Origin: UBA1930 sp943368475
GTDB lineage: Bacteria; Bacteroidota; Bacteroidia; Chitinophagales; Chitinophagaceae
NCBI GenBank assembly: GCA_943368475.1
Contig: CALRLF020000012.1
Location: 8,786-72,785 of the forward strand
DNA: 64,000 nucleotides
Reading direction: 5' to 3'
Positions 9,088 to 17,442 of the stretch are shown in pieces. The position numbers were made by a program, and so were the translations under genes. Within the stretch, counting starts at the first letter, position 1. Every line of letters begins with the position of its first letter. The notes beneath the pieces are model-generated. The model worked only from the letters and a program-made list of their open reading frames with translations, searched no databases and had not been told where the DNA came from.

Positions 9088-9714
9088 TTAATACATCCAC
9101 AATAAGATTGGTTTTTTAGAATTTGCTATATGTGCAGAAAGTTCTTTTAGAAATGTATAAGAAACCATAGGGCAACCTAAACTATTACAAATGAGATAAT
9201 CCGTTTCTTCATCAGGAACACAATCGTAAGCATGTAAAACTATAAATCGTTCATAAGCATTGTTATTGGTACTATCTAATCCATGTAGTTTAAATGCAGT
9301 ACCAAAACGGCCATCGTATTTTTTTCCTACCTTATATTTTCCTATTGCACTGCAACCACATTCAGGGGTGTTCGAAAATTGAGCATTACGTAAATAAATA
9401 TTGTTGCAACTGCCATGTGCAACCAATCCTTTTGATACAATTGTATCATTCACTAAATCATAAACAAAAAATCTGTTTTTGTTGCTAGGTAAACTCATAT
9501 CTACCAAGAAACAAATTGTATTGTTGTATTTTTTTTGCTGAATAAATTGCTTTGCTGCTATTGCTTTTGTCTGAAGTTTTTTTACATAAGCATTATTCGT
9601 AAAATTTATAGCTGTAGTTGAATAATTATGCTGTTTTGCAAGTGTGGGAACAGTATAATAAATATCAGAAGTACATGCACACAAAAGGAATATCGTTAAT
9701 TGACATTTTCTCAT
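9088..9714 (-). CDS. Murein L,D-transpeptidase catalytic domain family lipoprotein
   Basis: 208 aa. The N-terminus has a plausible lipobox (LLCAC, C14), so it may be a lipoprotein. The C-terminal half is of the YkuD_2 type: LHGLDS, H161 in VLHAYDC, and the catalytic C181 in NSLGCPMVS. Proteins of this family are thought to act on peptidoglycan stems by L,D-transpeptidation, but few are tested. It has its own transcription unit: a terminator of dxs lies on its upstream side. Confidence 0.82.
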   Translation of the reverse strand: MRKCQLTIFLLCACTSDIYYTVPTLAKQHNYSTTAINFTNNAYVKKLQTKAIAAKQFIQQKKYNNTICFLVDMSLPSNKNRFFVYDLVNDTIVSKGLVAHGSCNNIYLRNAQFSNTPECGCSAIGKYKVGKKYDGRFGTAFKLHGLDSTNNNAYERFIVLHAYDCVPDEETDYLICNSLGCPMVSYTFLKELSAHIANSKKPILLWMY

Positions 9715-9744
9715 GCTGCTAAAGATTCAGCATAGCGTTTTTCC

Positions 9745-9779
9745 CATAAAAAAAGCTATCCAAAAAGTGGATAGCTTTT
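9745..9779 (-). terminator. Rho-independent terminator of dxs
   Basis: A 12-bp stem (AAAAGCTATCCA/TGGATAGCTTTT) with a 5-nt loop, followed on the minus strand by a T run. It lies 20 bp after the dxs stop. Confidence 0.88.
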
Positions 9780-9799
9780 GATGTATTTATTTTGTAACA

Positions 9800-11731
9800 T
9801 TACCCTGCAATGCTAGTTACCATTACTTTATCACTCACCATGCTTTGCACAGTTTCTACAACAGCTTGTGCATCATAACCACATTCTCTATGCAGTTCTT
9901 TCAATGTGCCATGCTCTACCAATCTATCAGGAATGCCCAACATTTTTACTTGTGCAGTATAATTATTGGCAGCCATAAATTCTAATACAGCACTGCCAAA
10001 ACCACCAACGATGGTTCCATCTTCTATAGTAATTACTTTGTTGTATTTACTGAATACTTCATGCAACATTGCTTCATCAATCGGTTTTACAAAACGCATG
10101 TCGTAATGTGCAGGATTAATACCAGCAGTTCTCAATTCACGAATAGCAGCTTGTGCAAAATTACCTGTATGACCTAAAGATAAAATGGCAATTTCTTCTC
10201 CATCTTTCAATTTACGTCCTTTGCCAATTTCTATTGCTTCAAATGGTGTTTTCCATTCTGGCATAACACCTTCACCTCTTGGATATCGAATTACAAAAGG
10301 GTATTGGGTACTTTCTAATTGAGAAGTGTACATTAAATTCCTCAACTCCTGTTCATTCATAGGAGCTGAAACAATCATATTTGGAATACAACGGAAATAA
10401 GGAATATCGTAACAACCATGATGTGTGGGTCCATCATCACCCACCAAACCTGCTCTGTCTAAACAAAGGGTTACAGGTAGTTTTTGTATAGCAATATCAT
10501 GTACCACTTGGTCATACGCTCTTTGCATAAAGGATGAATAAATGTTGCAAAAAACCCTCATGCCTTGCGTTGCCAATCCTGCACTTAATGTTGCTGCATG
10601 TTGCTCACAAATGCCCACATCAAAAGCCCTATGTGGCATTTTTTCCATCATAAATTTTAAGGATGAACCACTTGGCATGGCTGGCGTAACACCCATTATT
10701 TTATCATTCATTTCTGCCAACTCAATTATCGTATGCCCAAAAACATCTTGATATTTTGGTGGTTGTGGTGTTGCTGGAACTTTCTTATAAATTTCGCCAG
10801 TTACTTTATCAAATAATCCTGGTGCATGCCATTTGGTTTGATCTTTTTCTGCCAACGCATAACCTTTCCCTTTCACAGTTACAATGTGCAATAATTTAGG
10901 ACCAGGAATTTTTTTCAAATCTTTCAATGTATCTACCAACTTGGTAATATTATGCCCATCAATTGGTCCAAAATACCTGAAGTTTAATGCTTCAAATAAA
11001 TTGCTGCTTTTACTAACCATCCCTTTTACACTTGCTTCTAATTTAGAGGCCATTTCACGGGTAAAAGTTTTGCCAACTGGTAATTTGCCCATCAATTTCC
11101 AAACATCGTCTCTTACTTTATTATATGTTGGGCTAGTAGTAATATCGGTTAAATATTCTTTCAAAGCTCCTACATTGGGGTCAATACCAATGCCATTGTC
11201 ATTTAAAATAACCAACATGTCAGCATCGGCAACACCTGCATGATTCATTGCTTCAAAAGCCATACCTGCAGTCATGCTACCATCACCAATAACGGCAACA
11301 CTTTTTCGGTCTTCGCCCTTATATTTTGCAGCCATTGCCATACCCAAAGCAGCAGAAATAGAAGTGGATGAATGTCCAACACCAAATGTGTCGTATTCAC
11401 TTTCACTACGTTTAGGAAAACCACTTAACCCTTTGTATTTTCTATTGGTTGCAAAATTATCTCTACGACCGGTTAATATTTTATGTCCATAGGCTTGATG
11501 GCCAACATCCCAAACCAATTGGTCGTAAGGGGTATTGTATATATAATGTAACGCAACAGTTAATTCAACAACGCCTAAGCTAGCTGCAAAATGACCCCCA
11601 TGAACACTTACCACATCAATAATATATTGACGTAATTCGTTACAAACCTGATGTAATTGTTCTTTGGTAAGTTTTTTTAAGTCGGCTGGGTTGTTTATGT
11701 TTTTCAACAATTTACCGGGAGTAATCTCCAT
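9800..11731 (-). CDS. dxs: 1-deoxy-D-xylulose-5-phosphate synthase
   Basis: 643 aa, normal length. The enzyme condenses pyruvate and glyceraldehyde 3-phosphate in the first step of the non-mevalonate isoprenoid pathway, which also supplies undecaprenyl carrier for the cell-wall genes nearby. The thiamine diphosphate motif runs from GDGSMTAG (149-156) to NDNG (177-180). The transketolase central domain has VGICEQHAATLSAGLA and DRAGLVGDDGPTHHG, with the C-terminal domain after it. It is encoded alone and ends at a strong terminator. Confidence 0.97.
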   Translation of the reverse strand: MEITPGKLLKNINNPADLKKLTKEQLHQVCNELRQYIIDVVSVHGGHFAASLGVVELTVALHYIYNTPYDQLVWDVGHQAYGHKILTGRRDNFATNRKYKGLSGFPKRSESEYDTFGVGHSSTSISAALGMAMAAKYKGEDRKSVAVIGDGSMTAGMAFEAMNHAGVADADMLVILNDNGIGIDPNVGALKEYLTDITTSPTYNKVRDDVWKLMGKLPVGKTFTREMASKLEASVKGMVSKSSNLFEALNFRYFGPIDGHNITKLVDTLKDLKKIPGPKLLHIVTVKGKGYALAEKDQTKWHAPGLFDKVTGEIYKKVPATPQPPKYQDVFGHTIIELAEMNDKIMGVTPAMPSGSSLKFMMEKMPHRAFDVGICEQHAATLSAGLATQGMRVFCNIYSSFMQRAYDQVVHDIAIQKLPVTLCLDRAGLVGDDGPTHHGCYDIPYFRCIPNMIVSAPMNEQELRNLMYTSQLESTQYPFVIRYPRGEGVMPEWKTPFEAIEIGKGRKLKDGEEIAILSLGHTGNFAQAAIRELRTAGINPAHYDMRFVKPIDEAMLHEVFSKYNKVITIEDGTIVGGFGSAVLEFMAANNYTAQVKMLGIPDRLVEHGTLKELHRECGYDAQAVVETVQSMVSDKVMVTSIAG

Positions 11732-11920
11732 GCATGAAAAATTTTGTTTTGTAAAAATAGCATTTTACCTGTGGCTTATGCCTTAATTTATTAACTTAAC
11801 GCTTAGAATTGGGGATTGTTTAGCGTTCATTAACCGTTATTGTACCAAATACCCATGTAATTTACCATTAATCACATAGAAAGCTGTTTGCCACAGTTAA
11901 GAATTTTATTTTTACTGCTT

Positions 11921-12964
11921 ATGAAAGAGAATAAGGCCAAATATTGGATTTGTCAGTTAGGAGGTTGGCTCTTTTATGCATTAACCATGTTGTTCTTTGC
12001 TTACTGGTTCGATAAAACAGTAAGCCCAATGTTTTGGAAGAGAATATTTTTATTTATTTCTCTGGGATTAATTTCTACCCATTTATTGCGTTTCTCATTA
12101 CATCAGTTTAAACTATTACCTCCATTAAAAGGCAATATGTGGTTGATGTTTTTTGTGTTAATTATTCTTACCTGTGTTTGTTACAGCTTAAGCAGTAGTG
12201 TAATTATTCAATGGTTGGGTTGGTTTGATGCTGCACTAAAAGGCAATGTACAGAAAAGATTTGTGTATAATTTGTTTGTCGACTCACCCATCATTTTTGT
12301 GTGGACTTCTATTTACTACATCTGGCATTATGTTGAAAATGCAAGAAAAACGGAAGTGGATAATGTAAAGTTGGAAAGTTTAGTGAAGGAGCTGGAATTG
12401 AAGACCATAAAATCGCACATCAATCCGCATTTTATTTTTAACGCATTAAATAGTATTCGGGCATTGGTAGATGAAAATCCTGAACGTGCTAGAACTGCAA
12501 TCACCGAGCTGAGTAATATTTTAAGAAGTAGCATGCAAACTGAAAAAGCAGAAACTACTTCTTTAGAAAGGGAACTGAGCATAGTAAAAGATTATTTGGC
12601 TTTAGAGCATATTCGTTTTGAAGACAGATTGCAAATTGAATATGATATTGATGAAGATACTTTAGACCAACCTGTACCACCAATGATGTTACAAACTTTG
12701 GTAGAAAATGCCATTAAACACGGCATTAGTAAACAAAAGGAAGGTGGATTGGTTAAAGTGATTTCAGATTTTAATGGCGATCATCACGAACTAATTGTAC
12801 AAAATTCTGGCAAATTAAATGGTACTTATAACAGTGATGGTTTTGGTATTGCAAGCACCGAAAACCGATTGTTATTGCTGTTTGGTAAAAAAGCAAGTTT
12901 TGCATTAAGAGATATTAGTGGCAATATGGTAGAAGCAAAAGTGATTATGCCTGTTTCAATTTAA
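11921..12964 (+). CDS. LytS-type sensor histidine kinase
   Basis: 347 aa from ATG 11921; the frame can be extended to a TTG 33 bp upstream, which is unlikely. Four membrane helices fill residues 8-135. The His_kinase (PF06580) segment reads HINPHFIFNALNSIRAL with the phosphorylated His being H170, and the ATPase part has LVENAIKHGI and GFGIASTENRL. It lacks a large extracellular sensor domain. The response regulator gene follows 44 bp downstream, so the two form a LytS/LytR-type pair. Confidence 0.92.
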   Translation: MKENKAKYWICQLGGWLFYALTMLFFAYWFDKTVSPMFWKRIFLFISLGLISTHLLRFSLHQFKLLPPLKGNMWLMFFVLIILTCVCYSLSSSVIIQWLGWFDAALKGNVQKRFVYNLFVDSPIIFVWTSIYYIWHYVENARKTEVDNVKLESLVKELELKTIKSHINPHFIFNALNSIRALVDENPERARTAITELSNILRSSMQTEKAETTSLERELSIVKDYLALEHIRFEDRLQIEYDIDEDTLDQPVPPMMLQTLVENAIKHGISKQKEGGLVKVISDFNGDHHELIVQNSGKLNGTYNSDGFGIASTENRLLLLFGKKASFALRDISGNMVEAKVIMPVSI

Positions 12965-13008
12965 GACATTGTTATTCTTATATATTACAACCTATAAACA
13001 AGAGAGAT

Positions 13009-13737
13009 ATGCCCATTAAAACAATTATTATTGATGATGAGCGATTGGCTAGAAATGAATTGAAGAAATTATTACAAGAGTATGGCGATATTGAAGTAAT
13101 TGATGAAGCATCGAACGTAGATGAAGGCATTGAAAAAATTGAATTGCTATCGCCTGAATTAATTTTTTTAGACATTCAAATGCCAGGCAAAACTGGATTT
13201 GATTTATTGGCTGAAGTTGAAAAAGCACCACGTGTAATTTTTACTACTGCTTACGATGAATATGCCATTAAAGCATTTGAAGTAAATGCATTGGATTATT
13301 TAATGAAGCCAGTTGAGCCAAAAAGATTAAGCGATGCTATACAAAAATTACAATACGAAATTCAAAAAGAAAATGCTGGCAACGCCAATAACCGTGGGCC
13401 TTTAACTGAAGAAGATCAGGTTTTTGTAAAAGATGGAGAGCGTTGCTGGTTTGTGAAATTGCATGAAATTCGTTTGTTTGAAAGTGTAGGCAATTATGCA
13501 AAAGTTTTCTTTGCCAACAATAAGCCGTTAATATTAAAATCATTGAATGCATTAGAAGAAAGGTTAGATGAACGTACATTTTTTAGAGCCAACAGAAAGC
13601 ACATTATCAACCTGCGTTGGATAGAAAAAATTGAACCTTATTTTAATGGAGGTTTATTGGTTGAATTAAAAGGAGGTGAAAAAATTGAAGTAAGCCGCCG
13701 ACAAACTGTGAAGTTTAAAGAAATGATGAGTTTATAA
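13009..13737 (+). CDS. LytTR family response regulator
   Basis: 242 aa. The receiver domain (1-120) has acidic pair D9 D10, phosphoacceptor D55 (LIFLDIQMPG), the TTAYDEYAIKAF switch region and Lys in YLMKPVEP. The LytTR DNA-binding domain (about 138-242) has the typical FESVGNYAKVFF and TFFRANRKHIINL strands. It is the partner of the kinase encoded upstream. Its targets cannot be read from the window. A terminator follows directly. Confidence 0.94.
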   Translation: MPIKTIIIDDERLARNELKKLLQEYGDIEVIDEASNVDEGIEKIELLSPELIFLDIQMPGKTGFDLLAEVEKAPRVIFTTAYDEYAIKAFEVNALDYLMKPVEPKRLSDAIQKLQYEIQKENAGNANNRGPLTEEDQVFVKDGERCWFVKLHEIRLFESVGNYAKVFFANNKPLILKSLNALEERLDERTFFRANRKHIINLRWIEKIEPYFNGGLLVELKGGEKIEVSRRQTVKFKEMMSL

Positions 13738-13740
13738 ATG

Positions 13741-13774
13741 AAGTGCCACATTTTTAAAATGTGGCACTTTTATT
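13741..13774. terminator. Rho-independent terminator between convergent genes
   Basis: The stem AAGTGCCACATTTT/AAAATGTGGCACTT is followed by TTTATTTT. It separates the response regulator from queA, which is read in the opposite direction. Confidence 0.88.
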
Positions 13775-13792
13775 TTACAGCAATTTTATATT

Positions 13793-15058
13793 CTATTTCC
13801 ATAATAAACTTCCATCTCCATAACTCAAGAAACGAAAATCGTTTACCAAAGCATATTGGTAAATCTCTTTCCATTTATCACCAACAATAGCTGCAATTAA
13901 TAATAGCAAAGTAGATTGTGGTTGGTGAAAATTCGTAATCAAACCGTCAGCAACTTTTAATGTATAACCAGGTGCAATAATAATTTGTGTTTTACAAATA
14001 ATACGGTTCAAATCATTTGCATTCATCCAGTTCAGCAAAGCTTGTAAAGCTATTTGTTTATCTACATGTTGGGGCAGCTCATAAGCATCCCATTGTTGTA
14101 TAGCAATATCTTCAACTTTTAAGCTTCCACTTTCTAACTTCCATCTTTTTTCTTCCTCCTTAAGCCCTCCACCCTCCACCTTCCACCTTAATTTAACTCC
14201 CATCCAATACAAACTCTCTATTGTTCTTAACGACGTAGTGCCTGTTGCAACAATGGTTTGGCTGTTTATCAATTGTTCAATTGCTTCTTTGGTAACATCA
14301 ATAAACTCCGCATGCATTTCATGCTCTTGCATAGTGGCTGCCTTTACAGGTTTAAAAGTACCAGCACCAACATGTAGTGTTACAAATAAAGGATGAATAT
14401 TTTTTTTACTTAAATCGGCCAATAAGTTTTCTGTAAAATGCAAGCCAGCAGTTGGTGCAGCAACAGAACCATCATGCTTGGCATAAATGGTTTGATAAGT
14501 TTTTTTATCCTGCTCTTCTGCTGTTCTGTGTAAATAAGGTGGCAAGGGAATTACACCAGCAGCATGTAAAATTTCAGCAAAAGATAAATCAGCGTTGTTC
14601 CAGCTTAATTCAATCAAAAAATAATCGTTTCTTTTTTCAGCAATTTTGGCTTGTAGTGCAATAGAATTTTCTTGATAAATAATTTGCTTTAATAAAAATT
14701 CTTCTTTCCATTTTTTTGCTCCTCCTACCAAACACTTCCAAAATACTTTTTCTTTTTGCAGCATGGCTGTGGTAATATCAGTATAGCGTTCATCGGGTTC
14801 TAAACAAAAAATTTCAATTACACTGCCTGTGCTTTTTTCAAATAATAATCTGGCTTCTACTACTTTAGTATTGTTGAACACCAAGGTGGTGTTTTCAGGA
14901 AGAAAGGAAGGCAAATTTTTATAGATTGAAGTTTCAATTTCTTTATTCTTAAATACAAGTAGTTTGCTGCTATCTCTTTCTGCTAAAGGATATTTGGCAA
15001 TTCTTTCTTCAGGTAAATTGTAGGTATAATCGAAAATTGAAATGTCTTTTGGATGCAT
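13793..15058 (-). CDS. queA: S-adenosylmethionine:tRNA ribosyltransferase-isomerase
   Basis: 421 aa, about 70 longer than typical QueA. The enzyme transfers and isomerises the ribosyl part of SAM onto preQ1-modified tRNA to make epoxyqueuosine. Family motifs are present: IAKYPLAERDSSKLLV, NNTKVVEARL, SVAAPTAGLHFTENLL, HVGAGTFKPV, TGTTSLRTIES and ITNFHQPQSTLLLL. Residues about 291-317 (from RWKVEGGGLK to GSLKVED) form a charged low-complexity insert encoded by CCTTCCACC-type repeats, placed between two conserved blocks. The insert probably extends a surface loop. Confidence 0.95.
   Translation of the reverse strand: MHPKDISIFDYTYNLPEERIAKYPLAERDSSKLLVFKNKEIETSIYKNLPSFLPENTTLVFNNTKVVEARLLFEKSTGSVIEIFCLEPDERYTDITTAMLQKEKVFWKCLVGGAKKWKEEFLLKQIIYQENSIALQAKIAEKRNDYFLIELSWNNADLSFAEILHAAGVIPLPPYLHRTAEEQDKKTYQTIYAKHDGSVAAPTAGLHFTENLLADLSKKNIHPLFVTLHVGAGTFKPVKAATMQEHEMHAEFIDVTKEAIEQLINSQTIVATGTTSLRTIESLYWMGVKLRWKVEGGGLKEEEKRWKLESGSLKVEDIAIQQWDAYELPQHVDKQIALQALLNWMNANDLNRIICKTQIIIAPGYTLKVADGLITNFHQPQSTLLLLIAAIVGDKWKEIYQYALVNDFRFLSYGDGSLLWK
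14108..14188 (-). repeat. In-frame low-complexity micro-repeat inside queA
   Basis: About 81 bp of polypyrimidine units (plus strand: CCTCCACC, CTTCCACC, CTTCCACTTTC) translated as KVEGGGLK...WKLESGSLKVE. The same word type is tandemly repeated in the glycosyltransferase gene at 53.2 kb. Confidence 0.75.
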
Positions 15059-15603
15059 GGGGCAAAAATAGCGGAATGCTGTTTTTTACACATAGAAACA
15101 TAGGTATGGAGGATACGATAGAAAATAATATTGGTTAACGCTAAGAATGCTTTAAACTATTTTCCTTAAAAACCTTTGCTACCTATGTGGTTAAAAAGAT
15201 TACCACTTTTTACCACAAAACCCGTTTTTACGACTATTTTTTCCTGATTGTATTTCAACTTTCCTCAATCACACCCAACTAATTATCTAAAAATAGTATT
15301 GACTAACTACTTATTAGTTGGGCTATAATTACAATTTTCCACAAATGATTGTGATTTTTTGTACTTTTTTTCCCACTAGTGGTATAAATATGATCATTAT
15401 CAGTGTTCGTCAACTGCTTTTCCACAGTAATTCACATTTTACGCAGGTGTAAAACATGTATTTAATACTAAACATCAATGATAGCAAGGGTTTTAATCCG
15501 CTTTTTCTTGTGGATAAATAGAAGGTGCTAACTGAGGGTTAGAAGTGGGAAAAAGTGTTATTTTGTGTCAATAAATGGTAAAATACGTTTTAATTATTCA
15601 CAA
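15059..15603. other. 545-bp non-coding region upstream of the dcw cluster
   Basis: No open frame of note. It holds an inverted pair of the CACATAG micro-repeat (15088-15106 and 15180-15191), an AT-rich centre, three DnaA-box-like sites and the palindrome CCACTAGTGG (15373-15382). The promoter for mraZ must lie here, but I see no perfect TTTG/TAnnTTTG pair. TGGGA at 15546 with weaker repeats on a 10-nt period could be part of an MraZ operator; this is a weak call. Confidence 0.55.
15335..15517. promoter_or_regulatory. Cluster of three DnaA-box-like sites
   Basis: TTTTCCACA at 15335-15343 and 15418-15426 on the plus strand, and a perfect TTATCCACA at 15509-15517 on the minus strand. All match TTWTNCACA. 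They surround an AT-rich stretch and the palindrome CCACTAGTGG. They could be DnaA-binding sites, or chance in AT-rich DNA. Confidence 0.4.
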
Positions 15604-16062
15604 ATGCTAAATCTTCTCGGCGAATACGAAGCAACGATTGACTCAAAAGGTCGATTTCTTGTTCCCGGCAGTTTGAAAAAACAGCTTCCGGAAGGAGAGA
15701 GCCGTTTAGTAATAAGCCGTGGATTTGAAAAATGTTTAACTCTTTATCCTTTATCAAGTTGGGAGCCATTGGTTGCACGAATTCGTCAATTAAATGATTT
15801 CGACCCGAAAGTACGAGAATTTAAACGTTTGTTTTTAGGTGGAGCAACAGAAGTTGAATTGGATAGTGCTGGACGATTATTGTTACCACCACAGCTAAAA
15901 GAATTTGCAGGTTTAAGTAAGGATATAACCCTTGCGGCCGACCTTGATAAAATAAATATCTGGGATTCAAGTAAGTACAAACAGTTCTTTGAGGATTTTT
16001 CACCCGAAGCATTCAGTAATCTGGCTGCAGATGTGATGGCAGAGAAAGTTGATAAGGCATAA
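15604..16062 (+). CDS. mraZ: Transcriptional regulator MraZ
   Basis: 152 aa from ATG 15604 (MLNLLGEYEATIDSKGRFLVP), the usual beginning; an in-frame GTG 39 bp upstream is rejected. Two SpoVT-AbrB-like domains are visible, the second beginning near LGGATEVELDSAGRLLLP. MraZ is the conserved first gene of dcw clusters and, where studied, represses its own operon by binding TGGGN repeats. rsmH follows 24 bp downstream. Confidence 0.96.
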   Translation: MLNLLGEYEATIDSKGRFLVPGSLKKQLPEGESRLVISRGFEKCLTLYPLSSWEPLVARIRQLNDFDPKVREFKRLFLGGATEVELDSAGRLLLPPQLKEFAGLSKDITLAADLDKINIWDSSKYKQFFEDFSPEAFSNLAADVMAEKVDKA

Positions 16063-16150
16063 GCAAAAAGGAATAAGGTAAAACAAATGAAAACGAACAT
16101 GAACGAAACAAACAACCTTAAACCTTCAACCTTAAACCCTCAACCTTCCG
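16063..16150 (+). repeat. Micro-repeat pair spanning the mraZ-rsmH gap and the rsmH 5' end
   Basis: The left arm AAAAGGAATAAGGTAAAAC lies in the gap. The right arm, CCTTAAACC/CCTTCAACC units at 16114-16147, lies inside rsmH. The arms are roughly complementary. The 14-bp word AAAGGAATAAGGTA occurs again in the ftsA-ftsZ gap, also followed by CCTT-type units. Confidence 0.6.
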
Positions 16151-17049
16151 ATTATCACATTCCTGTCCTCTACAACGAAACACTCGAAGGTTTAGCAATT
16201 AAGCCAGATGGGGTTTATGTAGATTGTACGTTTGGTGGTGGTGGCCATAGTAAAGGCATTTTGGAACAATTAAACAATAATGGACGATTGTTTGCTTTTG
16301 ATCAGGATGTAGATGCACAAAAGAACATTCCTGACGATGAAAGAGTCATTTTTGTTCCTCACAATTTTCGCCACCTGCAGCGTTTTTTGCGTTTGCACAA
16401 AGTACAACAGGTTGATGGTGTTTTGGCCGATTTAGGTGTTAGCTCTCATCAGTTCGATGAAGGTAGCCGAGGTTTTTCGATTCGTTTCGATGGGCCTTTG
16501 GATATGCGTATGGACGTAAATCAACCTTCAAGTGCTGTTGATATTATTCAAACATATTCTGAACAGCAGTTGCATAAACTGTTTGAAGTATATGGAGAGG
16601 TAACCAACGCTAAAACATTGGCTAAACAAATTGTACACAATCGCAATCATGTACAAACGCAAACCATTGCTCAGTTTAAGACACTGATATACGATGCGGT
16701 GAAAGGAAATCCTAATAAATACTTGGCTCAGGTGTTTCAGGCATTGCGTATTGAAGTGAACGATGAAATTGGGGCGTTAAAGGAAATGTTATTGCAACTA
16801 AATGCAATCATTAAACCAGGTGGACGTGCAGCCATTATCACCTTCCATTCTTTAGAAGACAGGGTTGTTAAGAATTTTTTCCGCAACGGCAGTTTTGACG
16901 AAGAGCCGGAAAACCCCTTTATGCCTAATGTGAAGGAAAAGATTTGGCAAAACGTAACTAAAAAACCAATAACTGCTACTGATGTAGAGTTGAAAAGAAA
17001 TACAAGAAGCAGGAGTGCAAAATTGAGGGTAGCTGAAAGATTGGGTTGA
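16087..17049 (+). CDS. rsmH: 16S rRNA (cytosine(1402)-N4)-methyltransferase
   Basis: 320 aa. It methylates C1402 in the decoding centre of 16S rRNA using SAM. Motifs: DYHIPVLYNETLEGL, VDCTFGGGGHSKGI, VDGVLADLGVSSHQFD, RGFSIRFDGPLDMRMD, GGRAAIITFHSLEDR and RSRSAKLRVAER. The first 20 or so residues (MKTNMNETNNLKPSTLNPQP) are not family sequence; residues 10-20 are translated from an AACCTTAAACC-type micro-repeat, so the old start may have been near residue 21. The ATG at 16099 is an equally possible start. Confidence 0.95.
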   Translation: MKTNMNETNNLKPSTLNPQPSDYHIPVLYNETLEGLAIKPDGVYVDCTFGGGGHSKGILEQLNNNGRLFAFDQDVDAQKNIPDDERVIFVPHNFRHLQRFLRLHKVQQVDGVLADLGVSSHQFDEGSRGFSIRFDGPLDMRMDVNQPSSAVDIIQTYSEQQLHKLFEVYGEVTNAKTLAKQIVHNRNHVQTQTIAQFKTLIYDAVKGNPNKYLAQVFQALRIEVNDEIGALKEMLLQLNAIIKPGGRAAIITFHSLEDRVVKNFFRNGSFDEEPENPFMPNVKEKIWQNVTKKPITATDVELKRNTRSRSAKLRVAERLG

Positions 17050-17072
17050 AAATAATAAATGATTTCTAATGT

Positions 17073-17429
17073 ATGGCTGAAGTTGAAAACGATAAGAATA
17101 CAGAGCAAGAAAAAGAAAAGAGAAGTGCTTTCAAAAATATTGGTAACCTGTTTAATTCAAATTGGTTAACAGGCAATTTAAACTTTTTTCTTTTTCTGTG
17201 TTTGCTAGCCGTAATCTATATAGCCAATGGGCACTGGGCAGATAAGACAGTTAGAAATATTGATAAAACAAAAAGGGAATTAAGGGATTTGCAATTTGAA
17301 TATAAGACCGTGAAGAGTGAGTTGATGTATAAAAGTGAAGAAGCCCAAGTGTTGAAAGTAGCTGAACCATTGGGTTTGAAGATAAGTAACGAAGTGCCTC
17401 AACGATTGCAGGTACAAAAAACAAAGTAG
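17073..17429 (+). CDS. ftsL: FtsL-like cell division protein
   Basis: 118 aa. The layout is that of FtsL: a charged cytoplasmic N-terminus (1-33), one membrane helix (about 36-52, LNFFLFLCLLAVIYIANGH) and a periplasmic coiled coil (about 58-100, TVRNIDKTKRELRDLQFEYK). It sits between rsmH and the division transpeptidase, the normal ftsL position. Sequence similarity to FtsL of other phyla is weak, so the name rests on layout and position. It should bridge FtsQ and the FtsW-FtsI pair at the septum. Confidence 0.85.
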   Translation: MAEVENDKNTEQEKEKRSAFKNIGNLFNSNWLTGNLNFFLFLCLLAVIYIANGHWADKTVRNIDKTKRELRDLQFEYKTVKSELMYKSEEAQVLKVAEPLGLKISNEVPQRLQVQKTK

Positions 17430-17442
17430 GCGAAAGTAGATA

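Noticed and set aside
15565..15603. GTG start extending MraZ by 13 residues
   Set aside because: MraZ proteins begin close to the LGEYE motif, so ATG 15604 is the right start.
15059..15603. Firm call of a replication origin
   Set aside because: Only three box-like sites, no neighbouring dnaA or other origin-type gene, and no skew calculation possible here.
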